Origin: Ochotona curzoniae
Lineage: Eukaryota > Chordata > Mammalia > Lagomorpha > Ochotonidae
Assembly (NCBI RefSeq): GCF_017591425.1
Contig: NW_024467106.1
Span: 27,394,501-27,458,500 of the forward strand
Length of the DNA: 64,000 nt
Reading direction: 5' to 3'
The notes beneath the pieces are model-generated. The model worked only from the letters and a program-made list of their open reading frames with translations. It made no database searches and had not been told where the DNA came from. Both the position numbers and the translations under genes were made by a program. Below are positions 32,036 through 43,778 of the stretch, piece by piece. The number at the start of each line of letters is the position of its first letter. Within the stretch, counting starts at the first letter, position 1.

Positions 32036-35000
32036 TGCAAATCAGGCAGATAAGTCAGGAGGTTCCTAATCCACACGGGGCTCTTTCTCAGCTCTCAGGT
32101 TAACTTTATCAGCCTGGCCTGAGATCACAGAGATTTCGTTTGCTTGGATGAAAAACCCCCATAGCTGGTGGCTGAGCCCTGCACTTAGGGGAGGGGAAGT
32201 CAAAGGAACGGGGACACTCGAAGGTGCTTCCGCCTCTACTCAGGCCTCAGAATCGGAAACAGAGGCACACTGGGGCCCCTCCAGCTGGAAAGCGAAATCC
32301 TGACTCCAGGTCACCTTCCCACTGACCCACTGCCACCTTTTCGGCTTGCTAACAAGTGAACGGCTGCAGGAACACTGCCTCTGCTCTTCTCGCTCCCTGG
32401 TTCTACTCCCCTTGCCACCTGCCACCACAGCCTCAAACCTCACTCAGCAAGTCCTTGGCCTACCTCTTCAGAGTCTGAGCAGTGACAGACCTGAATGGGC
32501 ATGCCAAAATCCAGGAAGGCCACCTGGGAAGGCCTGGCAGGCCCTGGAGGGTCCCATAAATACCTGCTGTGGTCAGATCCTACTTTGTTCTGCCCAAAAA
32601 TCCATTTGGTCTGTGGTTTCCGAGTCAAACATTTTTATTGCATCTCCGAGAGCAAAGGGTGTCAAGATCTGAATCGGCCTCAGACTGTCATGAAAACAGA
32701 ATACAGGACCAATTGTTGCACTTCCTGTCCTCCAGGGAGCCCGCTGCCAGAGGTGTCAGAAAACACATAGAAACCAATGGTCCCCTGAGTCCCTATCATT
32801 GAGACTTCAAAATTGCTGATTCTGGCTCCGACATTTCCTGGAGACTCGGATAAGAGATGATTATCAATTGGGTTGTCCTCAAGTCTGGAGCCCCAAGCCC
32901 AACAGTCTAGCAACTACAGAATTAAAGCAAGCTACATTGCTTATGGTTAACTTAATCCCTGGCTCCCTTACCAGGGGACCTTGAGGTCACCTCACCCATT
33001 CACCCACTTCTGCAGAGATGGTGAAATCTCTGCGAGCCAGAAGCCTGCAAAGACAGCAAGACTGTCACTCGCAGCACTGATGTCTGTGACATGAACATGG
33101 ATGTGATCAAGGGCACAGGGAGGTTCAGCAACACACCAAGTCACACAGCATGGAAGTGGTGGAAATAAAAGCGATTAGAGTTTGACAGTCCTGCCCCCCT
33201 TGGGAGAAGGGGCGAGCGGACAGCCCAGGGCCCATGGGAAGGCGAAGGTGCTGAGGTCTAAGCCCAGAAACTGGGACACTGATCCGGGCTGGAGCCCAGG
33301 GCTCTCCCCAGCTGACCTTCTCTGCACCTTTGTCTCTGTGGCTTCTCAGGCTTCCCGGCAGGGTGGGTGAGCTGCCTCTGCCAGAGTCCAAATCCCAGAG
33401 CAGTGAAAGAGGAGCCGGTGTCATGGGGCTTCTGGTTTCAGGATATACCGGAAAGGTGAGAAGGAAGCTTGTCTTCCCATGGCCCCTGGCCAGGGACAGT
33501 GGCAGGGCCTCCCCCGCTGCCAGGAGCTAGGACGTTCCCCAGGTGTCCGGGCATCCCCAGGTCAGTAGAGCCGCCAGCACTTTTCCAAAGCATTCACTTC
33601 AGTCAGAAAATAAATCATCCAACTCTTTTGCATGGACCAGATGCTTGTTTGGGCGGACGCACCTGCCCCTGGTTCTGCACAGCCTGCAGCCTCTGCTCAC
33701 CCTACTTAGAGGCCAGCTTGGGGAAAAGGAATTTGGTGGGGGGAGAGGGTGGAAGACCACCTCACTATGACTTGAGTTTGAACTTGAACTTCACTCATCA
33801 GCCATCCCCTGCAGTCGCTGGGTCAAATGCCCTGCTACTGCCTTTTCCAGATAGCAACACTGCCTGGGGGTCTTCTCTCTCCAAGCCAAGAAAAATCTGA
33901 ACGCTCTTCCCAAATTGTGAGTGCTCTTTACAAACCCTCTGGATGTCCAGCCTCCTCGGGGCAGCTTGTCCTTTGCCCACAACCTGCAACCCAAGATGTG
34001 CATGATGAACAATAGGACTGGAGCACAATACGTCTTCTACCAGGAGTGGAGCAGGGCCTCTGGGCTGCAGGAATATGGAACAGAGTGGAACTCTGCAGGA
34101 ATTCCAGCTTGGCTGCAGGAATTCCAGCTCTCCTGTCAGAGATGGGGCACCAGCCAGCTCTGCAGCAGTGAATGGCACCTGTTGGCCTGGTCTGCTCTCA
34201 CAGCCACTGCCCTGCTCCAGGGAATGGCTCTCACGACACAGGTGCTGCCCTCCATGTGGTCCAGGTTTCTTCCCAAAAGCCCTCTTCTCAGGACCAGTAC
34301 CCACCACGGGCCATGACTGGGGGAACCCAATGCAAGAGCACAGTGCCCTGCCTCAAGTAGGGACAGCTCTGCAGGGCACTGTGGGTTCCCAAGAGAGCAA
34401 TGCATTCCTCTGAGACCACCATTTAGAGTGGCCGGCTTAAAGGTTAGGCTTAGCACTAAAAGCATCGCATTCCCCAAACCTCTCTGTTTTGGGCAAACTA
34501 GGCCACTTGGTAAGAATAGACTGGATTACTGGATCAGCGAAGAAAAATACAGTATATCCTGTTACAGTTGCATTTAGATAGATAAGTATAATCTATATTT
34601 TAGCATATGCTGTATTTTAGCATACTTTGAACTGTTTCTAGTAAACAGTTACCTACTATTTACTGAAGAGCAAATGGAATGGGGCATCTCTGGGTTTTAT
34701 CAGGTATGCCTCGCTGCCCTCCAGCATGCCTGTTTTATTACCTTCCAGTCCCAGTCCTGTGGCCCAGCTCCCTCCCTTGCAGGCTTTTTCTTGCAGAACA
34801 CTCACTCTGGGAACCGAGTGTACTTACATCCTTGCCTCAGGTTCTGCTTTCAGGGAACCTGACTTCAGGCTGTCCCTTTCCCCTCTGCTGCCTTTCATTC
34901 TGTCCTGAACTTCACGGAATCTCTCTCTCTCTTTGGTCTAGTTCCTTGGCATTGACTGGGCGTGGGGGTGACAGGGAGGGATGGACGTTTCTTGGAAATT

Positions 35001-36784
35001 GAGGGAGCAAACTGCTAACTCTAACTCTACCAGTGCAGAAGGGTGCAGGAGGTCCATTCCTATCCTCTAGTCCAAAGCTAGGGTTGAGCCTTAGCTTAAC
35101 AGGCCAGAACAAGTGTGCACGGCCCCTGGCAGGGCGAGCAGAACCCTTCAGCTGCCCCCCAGTGATATTAGGAGCTTCCACAAGCCTAGCATTGGTGACT
35201 GGTGGCAGGCATAAAGTTGTGCTCACAAAACAGTTGCTGCAAGTGATCATGCTTATCGTAAGCAATTGTAATAAAGAACATCTGACAGGAGTGTGCTCTA
35301 TAGGACACGTGACTCAACAGCTTGAGTGCAGAGTACAGAGGGAGTTGCTTCACAGAGTAGTGAGCTCACCATCATATCCTGGGATGAAAGGCAGAGGGAC
35401 CATTCCAACTGCCATGCCTTATCGCCTTTCGTTAAAGCTGCAAAGGCCTCGCGGAGCCTGGTGCCAACTGAGGGCAGGGCATGCCAGCCTCACAGAGGTC
35501 CCTCTCTTTCTTGGGAGCCCAGGAGCTTTGGGAGACACTAGCTGTCACCTGCATGGTGAACTTAGAGGACATTCAAGTGCCAAGAATTTGGCAAATGCTT
35601 CTAGAACAATGTTGCAGGCACCCCTCCTATACTTGGTAGTCCTGTACACATGCTCAGACCAATGAGAGGGCCGAGCCTGAGAGTAAAGTGTGGGCATTGA
35701 GCCTGCCAGTCCAGGACCCAGAGTCAGGCCTCATTCATGCACCCGTCACTGTCTTTGTTCTTGGGCAGCTCAGCTCATCCCACCATGGACTGCCGGACTA
35801 TTGGGCCTCACAGCCGTCTGAAGGAAGAACCTTGCTTTCCGGCCCCCTACACACAGCTATCAGCAGAACACCCAGGCATTCACATTTCACCCAAAATCCC
35901 ATTGCCTCCAACACAGAAACCACAGCACTGGAAAACACCGCAGAGCACCCAATCCAAAGCTTGGTGGGCCTGTAAGTGGAATTCCCTCCAGAATTCCCCC
36001 TTCCTTTCCCCCAAAGCATCCACCTGTACACCTGACCTCAGGAGAGCTCACTCCCTGGGTGTTCCCTTCCTAACTTTGACCAGCTGGCGGATGCTGGATA
36101 GGTATCCTCTAATGTCTGGTAGTTCCCCCCATTCACCCTAGTTTATTAGTAATGGCCCCAGAAGGAGTCCCATCTTATTGGAAGATGATGTGCAAAGTGG
36201 AGCAAGAAGCCTGAGGAGAAGGAGGGGAAAACCTAAGAGGGGCCTGGAACCTCCACACTTCAAATGCTGCATCAGGCTTGGGCTCTAAAGAAAGAACACT
36301 CCTCCGTGCTCTGGAAAATGTGTTGACCCAGAGTGACACACTTTCTCAAAACTGCAGAACACAGGGTATCTTGTGACCTAGTGTGCTGACAAGAAAAGGG
36401 AGGCCAGGAAGGAAGGAACTGAGAAGTGTGTATGGAAGGGAGAACAGTTGAAAGGAGTGGGTCTCTATCCAGAAGAGGAGGTTCAGGTGGTAAAGCAGTG
36501 GTCCTGGAAGATCTTTCCTAGGCAAAGAGAACTGAAATCATGCCCAAGGTGACAAGGAGTGGGATTTGGGACAAAAGGACAAGTCCTCAAAGTGAGCACA
36601 AGCCTTCTGCTCTCCAGGGCTGTCCAACATTTGACAGGGCAGTGAGAGGACCCTAACACAGAAGGCAGACGAGCAGTGGGGACGTGGGGAACTATCAAAG
36701 CAATCCAAGCTACACTTGAACTTGATGGTTTTTATGTTTGAGAGCCTGTGAGTTTTCTTTTAGTGCATACCCTTCACCAGCGCT

Positions 36785-36791
<7 letters not shown>
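32036..36791. other. unclassified sequence, mostly GC-moderate
   Basis: 4.7 kb without a named repeat. It contains the longest non-repeat frame of the window, 210 codons at 35033-35665 on the plus strand, which shows no domain that I recognise and no clear codon bias. Near 34093-34129 a 17-base unit 'CTGCAGGAATTCCAGCT' occurs twice with a 20-base period. A possible 106-base exon (33350-33455) is discussed under findings. No gene is supported. Confidence 0.4.

Positions 36792-36837
<46 letters not shown>
36792..36837 (+). repeat. (CA)n microsatellite
   Basis: About 23 uninterrupted CA dinucleotides, 145 bases upstream of a CpG-rich patch. Polymorphic length and Z-DNA potential are general properties of such tracts. 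Confidence 0.97.
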
Positions 36838-36839
<2 letters not shown>

Positions 36840-36979
36840 CTGGCTATTAAGCCAGGTGAGAGGCACCTGGGCTGGGTGTGCACCTCTCGACTTGGCTTTG
36901 GGGGCCCAGAGATTTTCTTTCCCATCGCTGACTCCATTGTCAGCAAGAGCTAAAAACCTTTCCTCTCTCCTTGGGAGGA

Positions 36980-37180
36980 GCCGAGCAGATTGCCTGGATC
37001 CGCCACACACTGCCCTGGCTCTGGTCTCAGCACCAAACGCGTTCCTTCTGCGCAGTCTGTTCCGTTTTGACAATGCGGAGGGGAGAACTGGAGGAAGTCC
37101 CACCGCCCGGGCATGCCGGGAGCGGTGGGCGGGGCCTCGCTGATGGACAGGAGGGATTCCATTTGCATCTGAGGGAGGTG
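36980..37180 (+). promoter_or_regulatory. CpG-rich patch, candidate small promoter with splice donor
   Basis: Thirteen CpGs lie between 36982 and 37139, far denser than the surroundings. 'GGGCGGGGCC' at about 37128 is an Sp1/KLF-type GC box. 'ATTTGCAT' at 37161-37168 is a perfect octamer. 'CCCACCGC' (37099) and 'GCGGTGGG' (37122) form an exact 8-bp inverted repeat around 'GGCATGCC'. 'GAGGTGAGG' at about 37175 is a usable donor (GT at 37178-37179) if a plus-strand transcript starts here. No TATA box. The gene it would serve is not identified. Confidence 0.4.
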
Positions 37181-37439
37181 AGGCCTGGTGCTCAGGTGGG
37201 GCACAGGAGATTTGGCTGGGTTGACATCTGTTCTCAAGTATCCTTCAATAAGCAGATGCCACCTTCTGCGGTTGTTCCAGAGTTTTCTCAGGGGTAGAGC
37301 CGGAGATGGGGTGTTCACAGGAAGGAATCCTCCTAAATCTCTCCAGCAGCAGAGACCAGAATCATCTATTACACTCTGCCTGAGAAACAAGATTAGACCC
37401 TGGACTTGGAAGACCAGACCCTTTGCTTTATCAAGATTC
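37181..37439. other. unclassified sequence
   Basis: No recognised element. A phrase near 37393 loosely resembles the miR-378 mature sequence but is not one (see rejected list). Confidence 0.4.
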
Positions 37440-37700
37440 AGTAAATTTTTTAATGTTTTACATTTATTTGATTGTGTGTGAGAGAGAGAGAAAGAGAGAG
37501 CTAGAAAGAGAGAAAGAGCGTTCCTGTCTGCTGGTTCCCTCTAAAATGTCCGCAATGGCCAGACTTTGGCCAGGTCTAAGCTAGAAGCCAGAAACTTCAC
37601 CCAAGGCTCCCTTTCGTGTGGCAAGGCCCCAACTGTTTGAGTCATCCCCACTGCTTTCCAGGGTCTGTATCAACAGCAAGCTGGAGTTAGAACCCAGAGT
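37440..37700 (-). mobile_element. old CSINE, antisense
   Basis: 'TTTTACATTTATTTGATTGT' then a GA-rich tract, 'CTGTCTGCTGGTTCCCTCTA', 'CAATGGCCAGACTTTGGCC' and 'CACTGCTTTCCAGGG'. This is an older CSINE, diverged, with its head end not resolved. Confidence 0.7.
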
Positions 37701-38444
37701 TGGGAATTGACTTCAGGTACTCCTTGGAAGTAATCTTGACCAGAGCCTTGCCCATAAGCTTCTTGACTACAACATGATCCATCCTACTTACAGCCAGGAA
37801 CAATTTAGCAAGGAATGTCTCCCAGGAGAGTTTCCTGATACATCCATGGTGTTTGAGTCCAAGTCTTACCACTAGGAGATAAGGAAGAGAGGGCCAGCTC
37901 AAGGATAGGTCCTCAGTGGGCATATGCAGTCCTTCTTCCGTATCCCTGAGGAAATTTCTGCGCCTTACATGCCCAATCCACAGGCACTCCGGCGCGAGCA
38001 GAAGGCAGAGGCCACACCATCTTCTGGTATGCTTTAAAGGCATTTATGGGCTATTGATTATAGCCAGTGCCACATGATGCAGTGTAAATTGTTCTTACAC
38101 TAGGCTGCTCGGGGGCTAGGCACCCAGGAAAATAGTCTGAGCATGTCCAGTTCAGGGGCCGACTGGCCAAAGAGATATCCCACACGCAAGATTAAACTCG
38201 GGACTCAAACATGTTGGAACACATTGGCTGTGTCTGAGGTTTGGGGAAGGAGGTCACTTGGAATGGGTTTTCAAGGATGAACTTCTGAGCACAGACATAG
38301 GGAGGGATCTGAATATGCTGGGAGTGGAGGGCAGAAAAAGATGTGGAAAGCTTTGTTTGCTTAAAGAGCCCTAAGTCCTTTCAAGGGATGTGAGCAGAAC
38401 ATTCCTGCCAGGAGAGGGCCAGGGATAAATCTGGAAGACTGGCT
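37701..38444. other. unclassified sequence
   Basis: No gene or named repeat. A 118-codon minus-strand frame (37687-38043) has no recognisable domain. Confidence 0.4.
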
Positions 38445-38625
38445 CTACCCAGAGGCAACCTTGTCCTCTGGTGACACTTGGTTGTCACCAACACAGGAAG
38501 AGTGGCATGACTGGCATCTAATGGGTAGAGGCCAGGGGTGTCACACTCAGGGCAGCCCCTGCACGCAGAGTGATGCTGTTCATACCATCAGCAAGGCCAA
38601 GGTTGGCAAATTCTGAGCACTGTGG
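38445..38625 (+). mobile_element. MER5A-type hAT DNA transposon
   Basis: 'GTGACACTTGGTTGTCACCA', then 'GACTGGCATCTAATGGGTAG' and 'AGGCCAGGGGTGTCACACTC' followed by 'AGGGCAGCCCC', is the diagnostic MER5A order. MER5A is a non-autonomous hAT-Charlie element found in all placentals. Confidence 0.85.
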
Positions 38626-39621
38626 GATTCTATAGTACCCCTGAAGAGGGGCAGGTGTGGCATGCTTTTGGAGGGTCATGCAGGGAGGGTCTCTGGGAAG
38701 GAAAGCCAGACAAACAGGCAGTCTGACACTGTCTGGGCTTGTGTCTCAGCCAGCCATCCCAGCTTTATTTGCTGAATGCATTTGATAAGCTGCACCTGGG
38801 ATCTTTCTCCCAACTGTGGAAAACAATCGTAATCACAAAAACGTTTCTGGGGCAAAAAGACTGAGGTTATAGTACCTGACCTAACTGATGAGGCATTTGC
38901 ACCACAGGACTCATTTCACAAAAGAAGCTTAGAATTACTCTGCACTCGAGGAATTACTTCACTATATTATGCCCCCCATTTCCATGGTTCCTCCCAGGCC
39001 AGTCACTGAGCTAGCCCAGGATCCACCCACGTGACTGTAAGAGAGTCTGAGAGAATCCTTTTTTGTAGCCTCAAAGAGTTTCTTCCCACTTTCTTGGAGG
39101 GGCCAAGGCCTCTCCAGGCTCTTTTGAACCTAGCCCTCTGACCACAGAGGCCCTGCCACTCCCTGAGGCAGAACTGGGAAAAAGACCTCTCATGGGTGGC
39201 CCTGCCAGGGACAGCTGCTCGTCTCATGTTCCCTGGCCAGGAAGGTCTTGCTGACCCTGTGATCTGGCCCTTCTTCCAAACTGGCAGATGGATGAAGGTG
39301 CCTTATCTGGGTATCCCACTCAGCTGAGCTTGTCTGCCCATTAAATCACCCTGTGGAGGATAGCCCCGGTCAGCTGAGGGGTGGGCTCCTTCCAACTAGA
39401 ACACCAAAATACTGCTGATGTACAACTTGCTCACACACAGCACGCACGGACACGCCTGGTCGTGCTCCATGGTCTCATGACTCACCCCAGGGGTTCTAAC
39501 AGCTTGCTGCTGGCCTGCTCCTCCATGGGTTACAAGTTGCCACCATGACAGCCCTATCCCCAACAGCTTTTCCAGAAATGACCTCCTCTATACCCCAGGC
39601 CAGCCCCAGCTCAGTAGTCTC
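38626..39621. other. unclassified sequence
   Basis: No recognised exon or repeat. Confidence 0.4.
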
Positions 39622-39957
39622 CCAGAGAGGCCAGCACCATGGTTCAACATATTAACCTTCTATCTTCAAGAACCAGCTTCCCATATGAGTGCCGGTTAAT
39701 GTTCTGGTTGCTCCACTTGCAAACCAGCTCCCTGCTGATGGCCTGGGAAAGTGGCAGAGGATGGCTCAAAGCCTTGGGACTCTGCAGTCACATGGGAGAC
39801 TGAGAAAAAGCTTCTGGCTCCCAACTTCAGAGCAGCACAGCTCCAGCCATTAAGGCCATTTAGGGAGTGAAAGAGCAGATGAAAGATCATTCTCTCTGTC
39901 TCTTCTTCTCTCTGTGAATCTACCTTTCTAATACAAATAAATAAATCTTTTTTTTTC
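39622..39957 (+). mobile_element. CSINE, sense
   Basis: 'GAGGCCAGCACCATGGTTCA' head, 'ATATGAGTGCCGGTTAATGT', 'TGATGGCCTGGGAAAGTGGC', 'AGAGGATGGCTCAAAGCCTT', 'GGGAGACTGAGAAAAAGCTT', and a 'CTTTCTAATACAAATAAATA' tail before a T run. Full length, moderately diverged. Confidence 0.85.
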
Positions 39958-40974
39958 CAAAAATCTTTCAGAAAATGGTTATAAGAATCCATCCCTCCAA
40001 GCCTGCATCCCCCACTGCCTGTTCATTTAACTCCCAAGGAAAAGAATCAGGGTAGCAATTCCTCATCAATAGTGATATCAGGCCCCACTGCCAGCCCAGT
40101 ACCAGCTCTTTCCTTCGAGCCACTATGCCCACCCAGCAGGATCTTCCAGCAGCTCTCAGCACGCTGTCCTCTCCTGGACCATTTCTCCCACCAGCATGTC
40201 CCCATGGCTCCCTCCTGCCACTCCCTAGCCCCTCCAATCTGTAATCTTAGTCCTTCTGAAGGCTTGCAGCCACTGTGTCAGGGTCAGAACTGGGGACAGT
40301 AACTGACATCTGGATCCCAAATGCAATGGATAACAGGATGCTTTGGCTTGCATATACAGTGAACATCTCCTAAGTGGGGTTCTAAGTGAGTAGACATGTT
40401 ATCTGACAATGGCGTTCAGAGGTGAGGCTTTGGCCATTGATTAGTAGAGAAGGTCACGGAGTCCCTGGGGAAGTTCCCACGACTCTGGGTCTCTCGGAAG
40501 ACAGACAGGTGTGCTCTCAGTGTCTCTCTGTGATGCTCTCTGCCCACCTTGGGAGTCTGCCAGCAGCAAAGTCATCACAAGAGGCAGCCCTGAGCTCTCC
40601 CACATCCAGAACCTTGAACCAAAACTTTCTTTTTCAAGTGCACCTACCCCTGTATTTTTTATTTTAATAGTTCAAATGGACATGTATGGAGGAGACAAAA
40701 GGCAAACAAAGAAAAGGAAGTCTCCCAGACCTGGAAGGGAGAGAGAAGGTGGCTGGGTCTGGGCTGTTGATTGCAGAGTAAGGGAGAGAGAGGCAAAAGC
40801 TGCACCTGCATGGGAAAAGCCCATGCGCTAGGGAGGAGAAGGGGGATTCCCCAGCGTGGGAACTCTGAACAGTTAGGAGGGCTCTACTGTTCTGAGCTCT
40901 ACGGTGAAACTGACCATAGGAGCAAGTGTCTCTTCTTGGGGTTTAGGGGTTCAGCCACCTTTTTCCCCCTCAGC
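39958..40974. other. unclassified sequence
   Basis: No repeat named. It ends in a pyrimidine tract and 'CAG' that form a strong splice-acceptor-like sequence at 40950-40974. Confidence 0.4.
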
Positions 40975-41258
40975 CAAGCCCTTGCATTTCTCACTGGAAT
41001 CCTCTCTGGGGTCATTTGTACCCTGGTGCTGAGCTTGTTCGTCATTCCAAGCAGCTGCTGAGCATGATCCTCACCTGCTCAGGAGGGCAGCAGGGGTCGC
41101 TGGCTCACAGCACGGGAGCCTGGCTCAAGGTGGAGGCTATGGATCCAGCCATTGGCACAACAGCCATGAGGGAACCACAGAGCCAGTGCCTGCTTGGATG
41201 ATGGCCTTTCTAAAAATACTCCTCATCCTGTTGCTCATGGGGCACCAGCCCAGGCCGC
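40975..41258 (+). other. candidate exon with signal-peptide-like start
   Basis: An acceptor-like pyrimidine tract ending 'TTTTTCCCCCTCAG' precedes it, and 'CCGCGTGAGTGCC' gives a GTGAGT donor at 41259. Between them, two ATGs at 41198 and 41201 open a frame of about 19 codons. Its product starts 'MAFLKILLILLLMGHQ', which reads like an N-terminal hydrophobic signal segment. The frame reaches the donor in phase 1, common for signal-peptide exons of secreted or Ig-type proteins. An upstream frame in the same interval encodes another hydrophobic run ending 'SLFVIPSSC' and a stop. I do not recognise the protein and found no partner exon, so this may be chance. Confidence 0.25.
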
Positions 41259-41480
41259 GTGAGTGCCAGGCAGGCAGGACAGGCGTGAGCAGCCTGCTGT
41301 TCCCTGTCCTCCTTTGCCCGCCCTCTTCTGCCTTCCCTGTAGCCCAGGTCATGATCTGTTCTCATTCTAACTATTCCACAAGTCACCTGCCTGCTCCTTC
41401 TTCCATCTGCACATGAATCATCACAGGGTTGTTGGAGAACATAGGAGCCTGCTAGGAGATGACAATGTGATCAAAGCCCA
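41259..41480. other. unclassified sequence
   Basis: GC-moderate sequence after the candidate donor. No acceptor-exon pair stands out. Confidence 0.35.
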
Positions 41481-41610
41481 CTCTCCCATTCATTCAATCA
41501 CTCATTCATTCAGTAACCCAACAAGCACCCACCATACATTCAAGACATTGATGTCAAGTGCCGTGACTAGCCAGGCTTTGGGAGCTATTACAGGTTGAGT
41601 GAGAGAAGCG
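41481..41610. mobile_element. possible L2 fragment
   Basis: 'CCATTCATTCAATCACTCAT' followed by 'CAACAAGCACCCACC' is reminiscent of the L2 terminal tail block read in antisense. Short and diverged. Confidence 0.4.
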
Positions 41611-41639
41611 AGACAGAAACATTCACCTTGTGTAGATTC

Positions 41640-42085
41640 ATAATGCAGAAGATTATGTGATTGTGGTCTGTGAAGTCAAAAGTCAGCATCTTGGTGACTT
41701 CCTGAAGGCAAAGAGTTGTTATTGCCAGAGAAAGAACTCAGTGAGGTTTGGGGATCTGGAAATGCTCTCACCTTGACCAGGGTTGTGGTCACCGAGGTGT
41801 CACGATGCATCAAAATGTACTGAGCTGAGCTGTTAAGAGTTACACCCTTTATACATCTCATACCTTAACTGCTTTCTTCAATTTAAATAAAGCATGATCC
41901 TGGTTTTACTTTTGAGAGCTATATACATATCCATGACTCAAGAGCAGATGAGAAAACTACATCAACATTTTAGCAGTGCCTTACTCAGATTGGTGAGATC
42001 CTGATGAATTTTTAATCTCCTTCTTTATACTTTTCTGGATGTCCCAAATATCCTACACTGAATATATCCTGCTTACATAATGAGA
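41640..42085 (+). mobile_element. L1M 3' end, sense
   Basis: 'GGGTTGTGGTCACCGAGGTG' followed by 'CATCAAAATGTACTGAGCTG' and 'AGAGTTACACCC' matches the conserved 3' UTR of old mammalian L1 (L1M). A further A/T-rich part with 'TTCTTTATACTTTTCTGGAT' follows. The 5' portion of the element is missing. Confidence 0.7.
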
Positions 42086-43737
42086 TGAAATATATTGGAT
42101 GTTATTTTGAAAGCAGGAGTCCTCAAGGTGAAAGCTTGGGCAGGCATGAGGCAGGTGACTCTCTTCTCGGAGGGAACGGAGCTGCTCATGAGCTTTTGTC
42201 CTCTTGGGCAGCAAGGACACTGGCTTAGGAGTCATGCCCTAGGTCTGTGGGATTTCGCCGTAGCTAAATAAAGCTCTTGGCCACCGAGAGCCGTGAAGTA
42301 GGGCTGCAGAAAGAATCCTGGGCTTTCCTCTTGAGAGGCCTGCATAGGGCCTTTGCCATCCTGGCAGCCCCTAGAACTTGACCTGACTTAGACCTCCAGC
42401 ACTGCTGACCCTGTATGCGTGGGATCCTGAGCCTCAGCCTGCCTGGAGGGTTTCTTCTACCACACGATGATGACCGGGGTGGGTGTTGAAGGATCTCTCA
42501 CCACAGCCCTGTGGCAAGGAAGGCCAGCTCAAGTGTGTAATTGGGAGTCAAACGAGGCCGAGTGAGTTGATGATGGGAGCATGACAAACAGAAACAAAGC
42601 AAACAGGAAGCAGATGAGACCCTGGCAACTGCCCCCAAAGGGAAGGGAATGAAGCATGAACAAATGGCTCTGGGCCTCAGTTTTTCTCACTGGGGAATGG
42701 GGCTCCTGTGTGATAAATGTCTCAATGAGCATACAGAAAGGGCTGAAGTCCGGTTTTGTTTTCTGATTTTGGTGACATCTGGGGAGTGGGGTGAGTCACC
42801 TGGCTGGCTCCCTGGCTCAATGCCCTGCTCTTTGGGCTGCCGCAGCTTGCACATAGCAAGGACCAAGGTAGACCTCTGTGCACGTTTGAAACCCCAGGTC
42901 AGCCTTGGCTGAGCCTGTGTGATCATGTGATGTGTACAAATGCAGTATGGATTTCCAACCAGGATCCTAAAAACGTTTCCCTCTTCCCTCTGCCACCCTC
43001 TCCTGCCCTCCAATATGAGGGATCCCACGGCACAGTCATGTGAGGGCTTCTCAGCTTGAGCCACGGAAGGAGCAGGGGCCAACTCTGCCCTGTGACACAC
43101 ACAGCCTCCCATGGTCACATGGCCTCCAGCTGCCACCCCAGCCTGGCACCTTCTCCCTGGCAGCTCCCTGAGTTGACTTGTCCCTCCAGGCTGCAGCTTG
43201 GCAAGCAGCAGGGCAGAGAGATACAGGATACAGGGCCAACAGGCTTGGACAGCAATGGTGCCAGTTGACCTCGTGGTGGCAGGCTGTCCAGCAGGCCCCC
43301 TGAGCATTGTGCACTGTGTGTGTCCTACAGGGACTCATCAGTATTACTGACCTGATGCAGCAGTGGATGGAGCTGTGCCTTCTACAGCCAGCTCAGGCTA
43401 GAGCCCCCTCGAGCTCCAGGAGCTAAGAGAGATCGGGCAGGAGGCCAAGTGCATATCCAGCATACTTCACGGGAAAGCTGGAAGCTGAAGGTTGCCAGGC
43501 CTGAAAGAGGGGAAAGCAGCAATAGAGGAGGGCCATCTTTTATAGATACTCAAAAATCAGCAATCAACTCTTCTCAAAGAGAGACTTTTCAGCCACCCAG
43601 GGAATACCTGGCTGGTTTTGGAGATACTGTTGATTGTCAGGATTTATGAGGAGAAGGGTGTGATTGTCTTCTAATGGGCAGAGGCTGGGGTGCTATTGAT
43701 GACATCCCACAGGCATCATGCATAGGAACTCCCCCAC
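42086..43737. other. unclassified sequence
   Basis: A 206-codon minus-strand frame (42687-43307) and overlapping frames show no recognisable domain. No repeat named. Confidence 0.4.
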
Positions 43738-43778
43738 CACACACCCACCACCACCACAACAACAACAATAACAACAGC
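43735..43778 (+). repeat. (CCA)n/(CAA)n simple repeat
   Basis: 'CACCACCACCACAACAACAA'-type sequence, grading from CCA/CAC to CAA/AAC units. Confidence 0.85.

Noticed and set aside
34060..34130. 'CTGCAGGAATTCCAGCT' repeated with 20-base period
   Set aside because: Only two clean copies and a third partial one; noted in the feature list but not considered a functional array.
33798..34307. 169-codon minus-strand frame
   Set aside because: No recognisable domain; includes a 20-base-period local repeat that inflates apparent structure.
35033..35665. 210-codon plus-strand frame, the longest outside repeats
   Set aside because: No recognisable domain, no plausible codon bias or splice context, overlapping frames on both strands, and such lengths are expected by chance in GC-moderate DNA of this size.
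37385..37425. Resemblance to mature miR-378 ('CTGGACTTGGA')
   Set aside because: The rest of the mature sequence and the complementary arm of the hairpin are absent.
42687..43307. 206-codon minus-strand frame
   Set aside because: Same reasons; composition follows local GC content and no family is recognised.
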